Numbered from the stretch's first letter, positions 1 to 9,259 are shown. The stretch: 64,000 nt of DNA from Chitinophaga qingshengii (GCF_014529935.1 NZ_JACVFC010000001.1:2480001-2544000), one strand, 5' to 3'. Translations and numbers: made by a program. Notes: a model not told the origin generated them from the letters alone.

Positions 1-1346
1 TCAATGCCAGTGGCTATGCCAACGATGATTTGTTAATGACACCGGGTCCGGCTGCCACGAAAAACGTTAGCAGCGCTTATAACAAATATCATTACGCCGC
101 CTTATTTGGTCGGGTAAGTATGAACTGGGACGGTAAATACCTGCTCAATGCATCTGCCAGACATGATGGCTCCAGCAGGTTTGGCCCGGGTAAACAATTT
201 GGTACTTTCGGGGCAATAGGCGCCGGTTGGGTCTTCTCCGAAGAAAAGTTCATGAAAGGGCTCTCCTTTCTCAGCTTTGGTAAGTTAAGAGCCAGTATGG
301 GCGTAACCGGCAACGATCGTATCCCTGACTACGCATTTCTTGCCCAATGGCGATCTGTTAATGCAGCCATTCCTTATCAGGGTACCAGCGGTCTTTATCC
401 ATATAACCTCTTCAATCCGGATTATGCCTGGGAACGGAACCGTAAATGGGAAGCAGCCCTGGAATTGTCTTTCCTGAAAGAGCGAATCTATGTGAGCGCC
501 AATTATTATCTCAACAAAACAGATAACCAGCTCACAGGGCTCACCCTTCCTTCCCAGGTTGGCTTTACTTCCCTGACTGCCAACCGCGATGCCATCCTTC
601 AAAATTCAGGGTGGGAACTAATGCTCAGCACCACCAATATGGAAAAGAAAAATTTCAGCTGGAAAACAACGTTTAATATCACCGTTCCGCGGAATAAACT
701 CCTTGCTTACCCCGGACTGGAAGATACCTATTACGCCAGTATTTTTAGTATCGGGCAACCCGTGACGATTTCCAAATTTATCCCCAACCTGGGTGTAGAT
801 CCTAAAACAGGTGTCTATCAACTGGGCGGTATGGCTATCCCCAAAGACCAAACACAAAGCTATGATATGGCACAACGTCATTATGGCGGTCTTCAAAACA
901 CCGTTACCTATAAGAACTGGACACTTGATTTCTTCTTCCACTTCGTTAAACAACGGGGTAAAACAGCCATCCTGTTCCAGGCGCCCGGCAGCCGTAGCAA
1001 CCAACCCGTGGAAATGCTGGACCGTTGGCAACATCCGGATGATATTACCGATGTACAACGTTTTACTACTACCGGTATCGCCGCTACTACCTATAGCTAC
1101 TACGCCAACTATTCCGATGGCCGCGTAGCCAATGCTTCGTTTGTCCGCCTGAAAAACGTATCACTGTCTTATCAGTTCGACCGCCGCATTGCCCGCCGCA
1201 TCAAAGCGGAGAATATCCGGGTGTATGCGCAGGGACAGAACCTGCTCACCTTCACCCATTATAAAATCGGTGATCCTGAAACAATGTCCTTCAGCAGCAT
1301 GCCGCCTATGAGAATGCTGACAATCGGTGCACAGGTATCATTCTAA
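1..1346 (+). CDS. SusC/RagA-family TonB-linked outer membrane protein, C-terminal part
   Basis: The reading frame is open from the first bases of the window, so this is the last ~447 codons of a gene that starts upstream. The protein has the strand pattern of a TonB-dependent beta barrel, with alternating aromatic residues, stretches such as DGKYLLNASARHDGSSRFG and GKLRASMGVTGN, and a terminal phenylalanine (QVSF) as expected for an outer-membrane barrel. SusC proteins import oligosaccharides or peptides across the outer membrane together with a SusD lid. The SusD gene follows after 22 bp and a thioredoxin-like gene after that, so the three probably form one operon. The N-terminal plug and the carboxypeptidase-like domain lie outside the window. 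The substrate cannot be told from this part. Confidence 0.93.
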   Translation, partial: NASGYANDDLLMTPGPAATKNVSSAYNKYHYAALFGRVSMNWDGKYLLNASARHDGSSRFGPGKQFGTFGAIGAGWVFSEEKFMKGLSFLSFGKLRASMGVTGNDRIPDYAFLAQWRSVNAAIPYQGTSGLYPYNLFNPDYAWERNRKWEAALELSFLKERIYVSANYYLNKTDNQLTGLTLPSQVGFTSLTANRDAILQNSGWELMLSTTNMEKKNFSWKTTFNITVPRNKLLAYPGLEDTYYASIFSIGQPVTISKFIPNLGVDPKTGVYQLGGMAIPKDQTQSYDMAQRHYGGLQNTVTYKNWTLDFFFHFVKQRGKTAILFQAPGSRSNQPVEMLDRWQHPDDITDVQRFTTTGIAATTYSYYANYSDGRVANASFVRLKNVSLSYQFDRRIARRIKAENIRVYAQGQNLLTFTHYKIGDPETMSFSSMPPMRMLTIGAQVSF

Positions 1347-1368
1347 ACAACCATCTAAAAAAATCATC

Positions 1369-2799
1369 ATGAAAAATATATTATACATGCTACAAAAAAA
1401 AAGCTGGTGGTGGATAGCCCCTTGCTTGTTGCTGATCTTCATATTTTCATCCTGCAAAAAATTCGTTGTGATAGAAACCCCTCCCACGGTGCTGACTGAC
1501 GATAAGATTTTCGCCAACGATAAATCAGCTACCTCCGCCATGGTTTCTATTTATATCAATATGATGAATGACCAGTATGGCAGCAATGGTTCCTTCGTTT
1601 GTTTTTCCATGTCATCGCTGGCAGGCATGTCCGCCAATGAATTGACCTGGACGCAGAACAATACCAGCGCACCGGATTACCAGCAATTCAACGACCATGG
1701 GCTTACACCGCCCAACCGTTATGTGGGCAGTTTCTGGTCAGACGGTTACAAATACATCTACCGCGCCAATGCTATTATCCAGGGCTTATCTACCGCCACA
1801 GCTTTGAGCGACAGCGTAAAAACACAGCTGGCTGGCGAAGCCCGGTTCATGCGTGCCTTCTGTTATTTTTACCTGGTGAATCTTTTTGGAGATGTACCCC
1901 TGGTGATGGGCACTGCTTACCAGGAAAACATGCTGCTGCCAAGAACACCGGCCGCAGCAGTATGGGAGCAAATCATCACCGACCTGAAAGATGCGAAGGC
2001 ACTGTTGACGGATAAATATTTTACTGCCGAAAGGCTACGCCCTAACCGTTATGCCGCCTCAGCGCTGCTGGCAAGGGCATACCTCTACAACCGCCGCTGG
2101 CTGGAAGCAGAAAATGAAGCTACTTCCATTATCAATTCCGGCGTATATGGGACCACGTTACCTCCGCTGGACCAGGTCTTTAAAAAAGGAAGCCCCGAAG
2201 CTATCTGGCAACTGCAGCCAGTTATCGCCAACGCGAATACCCCGGAAGGCGGACAGTTTGTGGTGACCGGTACTACCCGGCCCAATTATGAATTGACACC
2301 ACAACTACTCAATGCTTTTGAAGCCGGTGACAACCGCAAGGCAGCCTGGATTGGTTTCAGTGACATTACCAACAACCCCTCCTGGGCTTACCCGGCCAAA
2401 TACAAGGCCGGCACCGGTCCACTGACGGAGTATTACATCGTTTTCCGCTTAACGGAACAATACCTGATACGCGCCGAAGCGCGTGCCCAGCAAGCCGGTA
2501 AAATACCACAGGCGCAAGCCGATCTGAATATGGTCCGTAGCCGTGCAGGCCTGAACGTTACTACCGCCAACGATCAGCCATCTATGCTGCAAGCCATCGA
2601 AAAAGAGCGGCAGACAGAATTCTTCGCCGAATGGGGACATCGCTGGCTGGACCTGAAACGGACCAACCGGGCAGAAGCCGTGCTAAAACCGCTCTCTCCG
2701 CCCAATACCTGGAAACCAGGGTCGGTATTATATCCCATTCCAGACGTAGAAATCAGGGCTAATCCTAAACTTACACAAAACGATGCTTATCTTTACTGA
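1369..2799 (+). CDS. SusD/RagB-family nutrient-binding outer membrane lipoprotein
   Basis: The chosen ATG gives a 476-aa protein with a type II signal peptide whose lipobox reads FSSC, followed by KK, so it is lipidated. An in-frame upstream start at 1327 overlaps the susC end and would put 14 extra residues before the signal. Family features are the helical SusD_RagB region (GEARFMRAFCYFYLVNLFGDVPLV, around residues 155-180, typical of TPR-like SusD helices) and the C-terminal ERQTEFFAEWGHRWLDLKRT segment found in nearly all SusD proteins. It caps the preceding SusC barrel and binds the substrate at the cell surface. The ligand is unknown. Confidence 0.95.
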   Translation: MKNILYMLQKKSWWWIAPCLLLIFIFSSCKKFVVIETPPTVLTDDKIFANDKSATSAMVSIYINMMNDQYGSNGSFVCFSMSSLAGMSANELTWTQNNTSAPDYQQFNDHGLTPPNRYVGSFWSDGYKYIYRANAIIQGLSTATALSDSVKTQLAGEARFMRAFCYFYLVNLFGDVPLVMGTAYQENMLLPRTPAAAVWEQIITDLKDAKALLTDKYFTAERLRPNRYAASALLARAYLYNRRWLEAENEATSIINSGVYGTTLPPLDQVFKKGSPEAIWQLQPVIANANTPEGGQFVVTGTTRPNYELTPQLLNAFEAGDNRKAAWIGFSDITNNPSWAYPAKYKAGTGPLTEYYIVFRLTEQYLIRAEARAQQAGKIPQAQADLNMVRSRAGLNVTTANDQPSMLQAIEKERQTEFFAEWGHRWLDLKRTNRAEAVLKPLSPPNTWKPGSVLYPIPDVEIRANPKLTQNDAYLY

Positions 2800-2820
2800 T
2801 AAAATCAAAACCACCAACAC

Positions 2821-3939
2821 ATGAAAAGACTGTTCTTTACGGCCTTGATGGCCAGTCCTATCGCTATGATGGCACAGGACACCACCTTTACCATCAAAGG
2901 TTCCATCGGAAAACTGAATGCTCCTGCCAAAGCTTATCTATCTTATTTCACCGCCACCGATAGGATAGTTGATTCCGTGGTGCTGAAAAAAGGCAGCTTT
3001 GAGTTCAAAGGTAATGTCACCTCACCGATGATGGCTACCCTGGCCGTATCTCACACGGGCGAAGCGATACAACGCAACTCGGATGCTCTCACCTGTTACA
3101 TTGAACCTGGCAAAATACAGGTGATCGCAAAAGATTCCATTAAAAATGCGGTCATCAAAAATTCACCAATCAATAATGTGTATCACGGATACCAGCAGCT
3201 GCTGGCGCCGGAAGATGCCGTACTGAAAAGCCTGGATGCCCGTTGGGCACAATCTACTGCGGAAGAGAAAAAAGGCTCTGCCCTGCGTGACAGCCTGATG
3301 GCCGTTGCTTCTCCCGCTATGGAAGCGAAGAAAAAAAAGCAACAGGAATATATCCGGCAACATCCGGATAGTTATTTCAGCCTGGTAGCATTAAAAGAGA
3401 TTGCCGGCAGCGCACCGGACTACAACACTATCGCTCCGGTTTTTAACGGTCTGAGTGCTGCGGTTAAAAACACCAAAGCCGGTGTTGATTTTGCGAAAAG
3501 GCTTGATATCGCCAAAGCTACGTCTGTAGGAGCAATAGCGCCCAATTTCACCCAAAACGATGTAAACGATCAACCGGTAAGCCTGTCTTCCTTTAAAGGT
3601 AAATATGTGCTGGTCGATTTCTGGGCTTCCTGGTGTGGTCCCTGCCGCGCCGAAAACCCTAATGTCGTAAAGGCTTATGAACAGTTCAAAGACAAAGGTT
3701 TTACCATCCTCGGCGTATCGCTGGACCAGAAAAAAGAGGCATGGTTAAAAGCGATCGAAGCAGATAAACTCTCCTGGACACATGTGTCTGATCTGAAGTT
3801 CTGGAACAATGCAGTTGCCCAACAATATGGTATCCGTGGCATCCCCGCCAATTTCCTGCTGGACAAAGAAGGTAAGATCGTCGCCCGCAACCTCCGGGGT
3901 GAAGAACTGGAGAAAAAACTGGCGGAAGTACTGAATTAA
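2821..3939 (+). CDS. TlpA-like thiol-disulfide oxidoreductase with DUF4369-type N-terminal domain
   Basis: This 372-aa exported protein has a signal peptide, an N-terminal beta-rich domain of the DUF4369 type (roughly residues 20-115: FTIKGSIGKLNAPAKAYLSY), a lysine-rich helical linker and a C-terminal thioredoxin domain from about residue 232. The redox motif WCGPC has its cysteines at 272 and 275, and the cis-proline motif is GIPANF. Such proteins reduce or exchange disulfides in the periplasm. The gene starts 21 bp after the susD stop and is therefore likely cotranscribed with the SusC/SusD pair, a very common Bacteroidota arrangement. The protein it serves is unknown. Confidence 0.93.
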   Translation: MKRLFFTALMASPIAMMAQDTTFTIKGSIGKLNAPAKAYLSYFTATDRIVDSVVLKKGSFEFKGNVTSPMMATLAVSHTGEAIQRNSDALTCYIEPGKIQVIAKDSIKNAVIKNSPINNVYHGYQQLLAPEDAVLKSLDARWAQSTAEEKKGSALRDSLMAVASPAMEAKKKKQQEYIRQHPDSYFSLVALKEIAGSAPDYNTIAPVFNGLSAAVKNTKAGVDFAKRLDIAKATSVGAIAPNFTQNDVNDQPVSLSSFKGKYVLVDFWASWCGPCRAENPNVVKAYEQFKDKGFTILGVSLDQKKEAWLKAIEADKLSWTHVSDLKFWNNAVAQQYGIRGIPANFLLDKEGKIVARNLRGEELEKKLAEVLN

Positions 3940-3959
3940 TCGTATAGTGATCAACGTTA

Positions 3960-4002
3960 AAAACAGTAAGGGTCGGCAATAGTTGCCGACCCTTACTGTT
4001 TT
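3960..4002. terminator. Bidirectional hairpin terminator
   Basis: Arms AAACAGTAAGGGTCGGCAA (3961-3979) and its exact complement (3983-4001) enclose a 3-nt loop TAG, a 19-bp perfect stem. The ends are A-rich on the left and T-rich on the right, so it can act in both directions. It lies between the convergent TlpA-like gene and the small GlsB-type gene. Confidence 0.85.
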
Positions 4003-4024
4003 GATTCATCCGTTCAAACTGGCG

Positions 4025-4261
4025 TCATCGTTTTATGAGTCGTACCAGCCAAATCAATATAATGGAGCCTATCAGCGCCACAATCAACGAACCTATCAGG
4101 CCGTTGCCCATGTGCAGCCCCAGTTTGCCGAAAAGCCAGCCACCCAGCCAACCGCCGATAACTCCCACAATAATATCTACAATGATCCCAAATCCGTCAC
4201 CACGCATAATTTTACCGGCCAGCCAGCCAGCGATGCCTCCGATAATAATAGTCCAAATCAT
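4025..4261 (-). CDS. GlsB/YeaQ/YmgE-family (transglycosylase-associated) stress membrane protein
   Basis: A 78-aa inner-membrane protein made almost entirely of three hydrophobic glycine-rich segments (WTIIIGGIAGWLAGKIM; IIVDIIVGVIGGWLGGWLFG; GLIGSLIVALIGSIILIWLV). The glycine spacing GGxxGWLAG and the ends in basic residues (RLIKR) match the family, whose usual length is about 80 aa. Members are often induced by stress, but their molecular activity is not known. The gene is monocistronic, 166 bp downstream of the toxin-like gene on the same strand, and ends in a strong shared terminator. Confidence 0.9.
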   Translation of the reverse strand: MIWTIIIGGIAGWLAGKIMRGDGFGIIVDIIVGVIGGWLGGWLFGKLGLHMGNGLIGSLIVALIGSIILIWLVRLIKR

Positions 4262-4427
4262 AATGATGAGGTTTTAATGTACACATCAATTTACAGGAAT
4301 TTTTTCATGTTATTTGTTATTTTTTGTTAATACATACTAACAAAGAAATATTTATAGATGTCGAATATTTAATTTGTAACGCGCTATCCGTTGAAAATAG
4401 TCACTTTCAGTGTCTTCATAAAGTATA

Positions 4428-5108
4428 TCATGCAGCGTCACCAGCTACCTTCGCAGTTTGACGTTGCTTCTCCCATATCATAAAATCAATTTCCTTCCTG
4501 GGCTTGAAGAAGCCGAGGATACAATTGGGATTCCGGATACATATCTGAATATGCGTCTTTTCAAAGAGACCGGCGCCCTCAAAAATGGGAGCGCCTTCTA
4601 TGAAAACACCACGGGTGGAGTCGAAAACCCTACTGTTCCCCGACTGCCCATTCAGCTGATTTATCTCATTCACTTTCCAGGTTTTCCTATGCATAAATTC
4701 AATTACTGCACAATCAAGATACCGTAAAACCATGTCTTGGGTTTCTTTCCCAAACAGACCTTTGTTTTCCGGTAACATTACACCCAGCGCATCAAATTCC
4801 CTTGCCATATCCTCAAAATTACTCGCTAGTAGTTGAAGATAACGGGTTTCCATAAAATCACAACAATACCCCAGGTTTAATACCGCACCAACAACAGCCG
4901 GGTGCCGGATCGCCCCCCGTTTCATTTTCTCTTCCGCCCATTCCAGTGCTCTGTTGTAATTATTTTCCCAGAAATAGAATCCATGTCCCAGCCAGTCAAA
5001 GGGCTTCTGGCTCATCTTAAATTCATCGGGGTTACTTAACAGCATATCTCTTACCTCGGCTTCACATCCATGGAAGCCGATGATAAGGTGGGGCTTAACA
5101 TCGTACAT
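4428..5108 (-). CDS. ADP-ribosyltransferase-fold-like protein, candidate toxin of a two-gene module
   Basis: This 226-aa cytoplasmic protein opens with LIIGFHGCEAEV and, 25-30 residues on, has DWLGHGFYFWENNYNRALEWAEEK. A histidine strand followed by G-x-G-x-Y-F and a helix with A-x-x-W-A is the layout of the NAD-binding half of ADP-ribosyltransferase-fold families such as DUF3990 (inference from motif order, not from a database match). The rest, including RGVFIEGAPIFEGAGLFEKTHIQICIRNP, could contain the third catalytic-site segment. A 57-aa gene lies 16 bp upstream in the same direction, as in type II toxin-antitoxin operons. No signal peptide or membrane segment is present. It could instead be a cellular enzyme of unknown substrate. 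Confidence 0.65.
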   Translation of the reverse strand: MYDVKPHLIIGFHGCEAEVRDMLLSNPDEFKMSQKPFDWLGHGFYFWENNYNRALEWAEEKMKRGAIRHPAVVGAVLNLGYCCDFMETRYLQLLASNFEDMAREFDALGVMLPENKGLFGKETQDMVLRYLDCAVIEFMHRKTWKVNEINQLNGQSGNSRVFDSTRGVFIEGAPIFEGAGLFEKTHIQICIRNPNCILGFFKPRKEIDFMIWEKQRQTAKVAGDAA

Positions 5109-5124
5109 TGATTGTTTTTTTGGG

Positions 5125-5298
5125 TTAACTTTTTGGCGGTACTCTTCTTACAAAATATGACTCCAGTATAGTATAAGGCTCCCTGAAATTGCCTTTTTCA
5201 TCCAGGATGCCCGCACCTACAAATACATCCATCGCTTCCTCCGGCGTCATCTTTTTTTTAGCTATTTCCATTAACGCATTAAATTCTGCATCGGTCAT
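5125..5298 (-). CDS. Small protein, candidate antitoxin partner of the ART-like protein
   Basis: A 57-codon open frame starts at an ATG and stops 16 bp before the ART-like gene. The product begins MTDAEFNALMEIAKKKMTP and continues with an amphipathic helix and a short segment GILDEKGNF, ending in RRVPPKS. It is rich in acidic residues in the first half and basic at the end. A good Bacteroidota promoter lies just upstream. I do not recognise a named family. Position, size and shared transcription suggest an antitoxin that neutralises the downstream protein, but this is inference only. Confidence 0.6.
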   Translation of the reverse strand: MTDAEFNALMEIAKKKMTPEEAMDVFVGAGILDEKGNFREPYTILESYFVRRVPPKS

Positions 5299-5316
5299 AA
5301 ACAATGATTATACCTA

Positions 5317-5347
5317 CGAATATACCGCATTCCCTATTCACGCCAAA
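5317..5347 (-). promoter_or_regulatory. Bacteroidota-type promoter of the toxin-antitoxin-like operon
   Basis: Reading the minus strand, TTTG (5347-5344) is followed by exactly 19 bases and then TATATTCG (5324-5317), a one-base variant of the TTTG-N19-TAnnTTTG promoter recognised by the Bacteroidota primary sigma factor. The -7 element ends 18 bp before the ATG of the 57-aa gene, giving a short leader. Confidence 0.6.
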
Positions 5348-5368
5348 AAAAATAATCAGCACTCCAAA

Positions 5369-7879
5369 CTAAAACTGCAACCGGAAACTACCGAACACAC
5401 CGAAGTCTCCGGTATGCCCCAGCGGCGTTTTCTGCGGATAAAACCGCCATACGGCATCTACCCGGAAGAAGCGGAAAATATTATCAAAACCAGTCCCCAC
5501 CTCGGTATATACGTTACCTTTAAGAGAGCGCATTCCATAACGCCCAAACTCCATTTGATTATACACCCGGTTGCGATATGATAAATCACCGATCACAGAT
5601 TTCACATTCCAGAACTGCCGCACACCTGTTTTACGCATAAAGGGCAACAGGTTCAATAACTTCCCTTCGAAATTATGCTCAATGTTGATACCTGCATAAC
5701 GATCGCTGAAGAACTCGTACTTGTTCATCAGGCTGAAAGATTCTTTGTTGTAGTAATAAGTTTCATTACCCGGATGTACCTGCAACAGCATAAAAGGCAA
5801 ACGGTCGGCGAAGATCCTCCCGCCGTAGATCATATAGTTAACCCGTCCCCAGCGGGAGATAGGGAACTGCTGCCGCAGACTGACATTCACTTTATGATAC
5901 TGGAATTTACTGTCCAGCACACCGGAAGGCGCCCAGGACCAGGCCATCTCCGCTACCGGCAGATTACTGCGCACCCGCTTGGTTTTACGAAAAGTGCGGA
6001 CTACTTTTTCACCCGGTGCATAGCGGAATTTCAGTTGAAACTCCGTATTGACTACCTGCCCTTTTTCTTCCGACAAAAACATTTTGTGCGAAGGCAACGG
6101 ATCAAAAGTAGTATACCGCGTACGGGAAACTGTTCCCTGTAAAGAAAACTCCTGTGGAAATTGTTTGATGGCTGATAAACGGACATCCGCCTCACGGATG
6201 AATTTCTGGGGAATACCCCGGCGACGGACCAGCTGACCAAAAATATTATCCAGCGATACTTCTTCTCCGTTAAACCCTCTTTGATTGTTATCCAGGTCAT
6301 CTTTGTAAGATGCCAATAGCTGCCATCCATTGTCTTTAGGCCAGGTATAGGTTACGGCCATCTTACCTTTCAGGGATTCATCTTTCATACCATAAGCGAG
6401 GTAACCATTCAACCGCAGGTTACGGCTGAATTCCGCCGTAGTACCCAAATCAAACCGCAGCCTCGGTCCTTCTACCCGGTTACGGCTCACCCATTTATAC
6501 CACGGACCAATCTCTACTTTCCCCAGCTTAATATGTCCGTCTACCAGGAAAGTAATGGTGTTGCTCAGGCGCTTGAAGGAAGGTAAAGATTTTAGTGTAT
6601 CCACTAACGTTATAGCATGTCTTTCATTACGCGTGAGTATTTCCGGACGATGTTGCTCAATATAACTTTTACCGGCAGCCAACGCACTGTCCGGAATCAC
6701 CACTTCTTCTTTTCTGCGGTTGTTATTGAGTTTATCTGCGATAAAATCCTGGTTGGTAGCAATATGGCTATACAAGGTTGTTTTACGGCCGATGAAAGTA
6801 GTCCGGTTTTTACCCATAGGCGCCAGTTCCACGATAAAACGGTCCTTGGTCACCACCCATTCCTTTTCCCGCTGCTGACTGAATTCCTGGATAATATCCA
6901 GTCTTTTGACGAAGTTAATATTCACAGCTCCGGCGACCGACAAACTGATTTTCTGTAAAGCCCAGGTGGAGGCCTGTATCCAGCAATCGCCGGCAAACAG
7001 GTTTTCGCCCTCCCGGCGTGGTGTGAATGCCAGATGATAATATTGTTCGCCATGCTGCAAAACGGTATCCAGTCCTTTGTAATGATAGTAGCGGTCACCT
7101 ACGCTGCTGAGCGGACTGATAAACTCCCGGCCGAAAATAAACAGGGAGTTCTGATAGGTATTTATTTTCTGGTGAATACCCCCCAGGTATTCCATGACGG
7201 ACTCGTTTTTGATACCGCTGTTGTTCAGTGCGCGGATTTCTTCTCTTACTCTGGGAGGGTTACCGGAAGTATAATAATCTGAAACAGACTCGCTTAGAAA
7301 TACCGGTAGAAAGGGACGCTGTTCAGAGGAGGTGTCTATCCGCTCTGCTACGAAGGCATACGGCTTCATGATCCGTGATTTCTCCCATCGTTGCCGGTTG
7401 ATATTGGAAACATCTATTTCCAGTTTATTATAGAGCTCGGCATAATAACTATCGTAATGTCCGGGAGCATTGGTTGCCTTATGAGCCACCAGCTGACGCC
7501 ACCATACCAGTCCTTTATCCATTTTGGCTTTTACTTCCACCCCCATTTTTACGGTCGCATCCAGCTGAATCACGAGCGGAACGATGTTGGTGGCCGCCAA
7601 CGGTATTAGTTTGGGATCATATCCTACATAACGTACCACCAGCGTGTCTTCCCGCCTGGAACTGCTGGCTAACCGAAAAAAACCGGCACTGTCCGTCATG
7701 ACGCCGTAACCGGCGGCTTTCCAGTAAACAGTGGCGAAGGGTAGCGGCTCTTCTGTGAATTTGTTCACTACTCTTCCGCTTGTGGTAGCGGAATGCTGTG
7801 CCCAAACCTGATTTGCTGACAAAAGCACACAAAAAAACACGATCCAGGCCTTGCAAGTACAGATGAAGGTTTGCGGCAT
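5369..7879 (-). CDS. DUF5686 and carboxypeptidase-regulatory-like domain outer membrane protein
   Basis: The protein of 836 aa starts at the ATG at 7879; the preceding TTG codon is in frame but less likely. A signal peptide ending near VWAQ is followed by a carboxypeptidase-D regulatory-like domain (GRVVNKFTEEPLPFATVYWKAAGYGVMTDSAGFF, residues ~33-110). The remainder is the DUF5686 region, with a central alpha/beta part and a C-terminal series of amphipathic strands (YRNRVYNQMEFGRYGMRSLKGNVYTEVG) ending in FRLQF, which suggests an outer-membrane barrel. Function is not established for this family. The gene stands alone between the toxin-like operon and the old yellow enzyme gene. Confidence 0.88.
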   Translation of the reverse strand: MPQTFICTCKAWIVFFCVLLSANQVWAQHSATTSGRVVNKFTEEPLPFATVYWKAAGYGVMTDSAGFFRLASSSRREDTLVVRYVGYDPKLIPLAATNIVPLVIQLDATVKMGVEVKAKMDKGLVWWRQLVAHKATNAPGHYDSYYAELYNKLEIDVSNINRQRWEKSRIMKPYAFVAERIDTSSEQRPFLPVFLSESVSDYYTSGNPPRVREEIRALNNSGIKNESVMEYLGGIHQKINTYQNSLFIFGREFISPLSSVGDRYYHYKGLDTVLQHGEQYYHLAFTPRREGENLFAGDCWIQASTWALQKISLSVAGAVNINFVKRLDIIQEFSQQREKEWVVTKDRFIVELAPMGKNRTTFIGRKTTLYSHIATNQDFIADKLNNNRRKEEVVIPDSALAAGKSYIEQHRPEILTRNERHAITLVDTLKSLPSFKRLSNTITFLVDGHIKLGKVEIGPWYKWVSRNRVEGPRLRFDLGTTAEFSRNLRLNGYLAYGMKDESLKGKMAVTYTWPKDNGWQLLASYKDDLDNNQRGFNGEEVSLDNIFGQLVRRRGIPQKFIREADVRLSAIKQFPQEFSLQGTVSRTRYTTFDPLPSHKMFLSEEKGQVVNTEFQLKFRYAPGEKVVRTFRKTKRVRSNLPVAEMAWSWAPSGVLDSKFQYHKVNVSLRQQFPISRWGRVNYMIYGGRIFADRLPFMLLQVHPGNETYYYNKESFSLMNKYEFFSDRYAGINIEHNFEGKLLNLLPFMRKTGVRQFWNVKSVIGDLSYRNRVYNQMEFGRYGMRSLKGNVYTEVGTGFDNIFRFFRVDAVWRFYPQKTPLGHTGDFGVFGSFRLQF

Positions 7880-8011
7880 CAATTAACAGTTGTGGTACTA
7901 TTAAGACGGAAATTTGCAAACCTCCCTCCATTACCCGGACAGAATTATTGAAAAGAGAGAGAATAAGCCGCCAGTACCTGCCTGAGGCACCCATAGGAAA
8001 TAAAACAAAAA

Positions 8012-8035
8012 GGGCTGGACAAGCATATCCAACCC
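8012..8035 (-). terminator. Hairpin terminator after the alkene reductase gene
   Basis: GGGCTGGA (8012-8019) pairs with TCCAACCC (8028-8035) with one C-A mismatch. On the minus strand the stem is followed by a T-run (complement of the A-run at 8007-8011). It lies 10 bp beyond the stop of the minus-strand old yellow enzyme gene. Confidence 0.6.
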
Positions 8036-8044
8036 CTATCCGTT

Positions 8045-9166
8045 TTAAGCCATTACAGGCGCCGCTTGCTGATAACGTGTGTAATCCGTATAGCCTTTGG
8101 CCGTACCTCCAAAGAAGGTAGACGGATCCGGCGTATTCAGCGGCAGATCGTGTTCCAGACGGTATGGCAAATCTGGATTGGCGATGAAAGGACGACCGAA
8201 ACCAACCAGGTCAGCCCAACCTTTATCCAGCGCCTCCTGCGCCTTTTGTTTATTGTATTTACCGGAATAAATCATGGTACCCTTAAAAGCCTCCCGGTAG
8301 GCTTCCTTGAAGGCTGCAGACATCACCGGCGCATTTTCCCAATCGGCTTCCGCAATGTGGATATAGGCAATGCCTATCTCATTCAGTATGTGCGCAGCAG
8401 CGATATAGGTTTCTTCCGGATGATCATCCTGTGCTCCCATCAGCGTTGTCAACGGCGCCTGGCGCACGCCTACTCTTTCTTTGCCGATAGCATTGGCCAC
8501 CGCGGTGGTGACTTCCTTCAGGAAACGAAGCCGTTTTTCCAGGGTACCGCCATATTCATCGGTACGGTGGTTGGTTTGCGAATCGATAAATTGTTCGATC
8601 AGGTATCCGTTGGCGCCATGCAGCTCGATACCGTCAAAACCGGCAGCGATAGCGTTTTTAGCCGCTACAACGTAATCGTTGATGATGTCTTTAATCTCGG
8701 GAATCGTCAGTTCCCTCGGCATGGAATGTTGTTCCATACGGATATTACCGGCTGCCGGGCCTCCTCCCGTGGCATCAATGACCACCTTTACTCCTTCGGC
8801 AAGGATGGCAGAAGGCGCTACCGGTGCGGCGCCATCCGGTTGTATAGATACATGCGATACACGGCCCACGTGCCAAAGCTGCGCAAATATCCGTCCTCCT
8901 TCCCGATGCACCGCATCGGTAACTTTTTTCCAGCCTGCTACCTGGGCAGGGGAATAAATTCCCGGCGTCCATACATATCCCTGACCTTGCCGGCTGATTT
9001 GTGTACCTTCTGTAATGATCAAACCAGCAGTAGCCCGCTGTGCGTAATATTCCGCCATCAGATCGGTGGCAACATCGCCTTCGCCGGACCTGGAGCGGGT
9101 CATGGGCGGCATTACAATTCTATTGTTAAGTGTGATTTGTCCTACTGTATGTTTCGTAAAAAGCAT
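8045..9166 (-). CDS. Alkene reductase, old yellow enzyme family (NADH:flavin oxidoreductase)
   Basis: A 373-aa FMN-dependent TIM-barrel enzyme reducing activated C=C bonds with NAD(P)H. Visible motifs are the N-terminal MLFTKHTVGQITLNNRIVMPPMTRSR start of the family, the active-site pair in ELHGANGYLIEQF (His and Asn at the substrate carbonyl site) followed by QTNHRTDEYGG, and the C-terminal phosphate-binding GWADLVGFGRPFIANPDL. The start at 9166 fits the family length; an upstream TTG at 9190 is unlikely. It is transcribed divergently from a LysR-type gene, which probably controls it in response to electrophiles or redox stress. Confidence 0.95.
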   Translation of the reverse strand: MLFTKHTVGQITLNNRIVMPPMTRSRSGEGDVATDLMAEYYAQRATAGLIITEGTQISRQGQGYVWTPGIYSPAQVAGWKKVTDAVHREGGRIFAQLWHVGRVSHVSIQPDGAAPVAPSAILAEGVKVVIDATGGGPAAGNIRMEQHSMPRELTIPEIKDIINDYVVAAKNAIAAGFDGIELHGANGYLIEQFIDSQTNHRTDEYGGTLEKRLRFLKEVTTAVANAIGKERVGVRQAPLTTLMGAQDDHPEETYIAAAHILNEIGIAYIHIAEADWENAPVMSAAFKEAYREAFKGTMIYSGKYNKQKAQEALDKGWADLVGFGRPFIANPDLPYRLEHDLPLNTPDPSTFFGGTAKGYTDYTRYQQAAPVMA

Positions 9167-9259
9167 TGTTTTATTTTTTTGATAACACAAATGTCAGCTT
9201 AAATCAATCATTATACAAATAAGTTAAATTGTACCTTTGCATCAGAAAAATAATAGACT
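9167..9259. promoter_or_regulatory. Divergent promoter region between alkene reductase and LysR genes
   Basis: The 93-bp gap is AT-rich. TACCTTTG (9232-9239) matches the -7 consensus TAnnTTTG for the LysR gene and lies 20 bp before its ATG; no clear -33 TTTG is seen at the right spacing. TTAT-ACAA-ATAA (9211-9222) is a short inverted repeat that could be part of a LysR operator. Confidence 0.45.

Noticed and set aside
7617-7994. 125-codon minus-strand frame upstream of the DUF5686 gene
   Set aside because: Overlaps the start of the real gene in another frame and has no coding signs.
8066-9202. Long plus-strand frame opposite the old yellow enzyme gene
   Set aside because: It is the antisense shadow of a well-conserved enzyme and has a composition unlike a protein (many cysteines and arginines).
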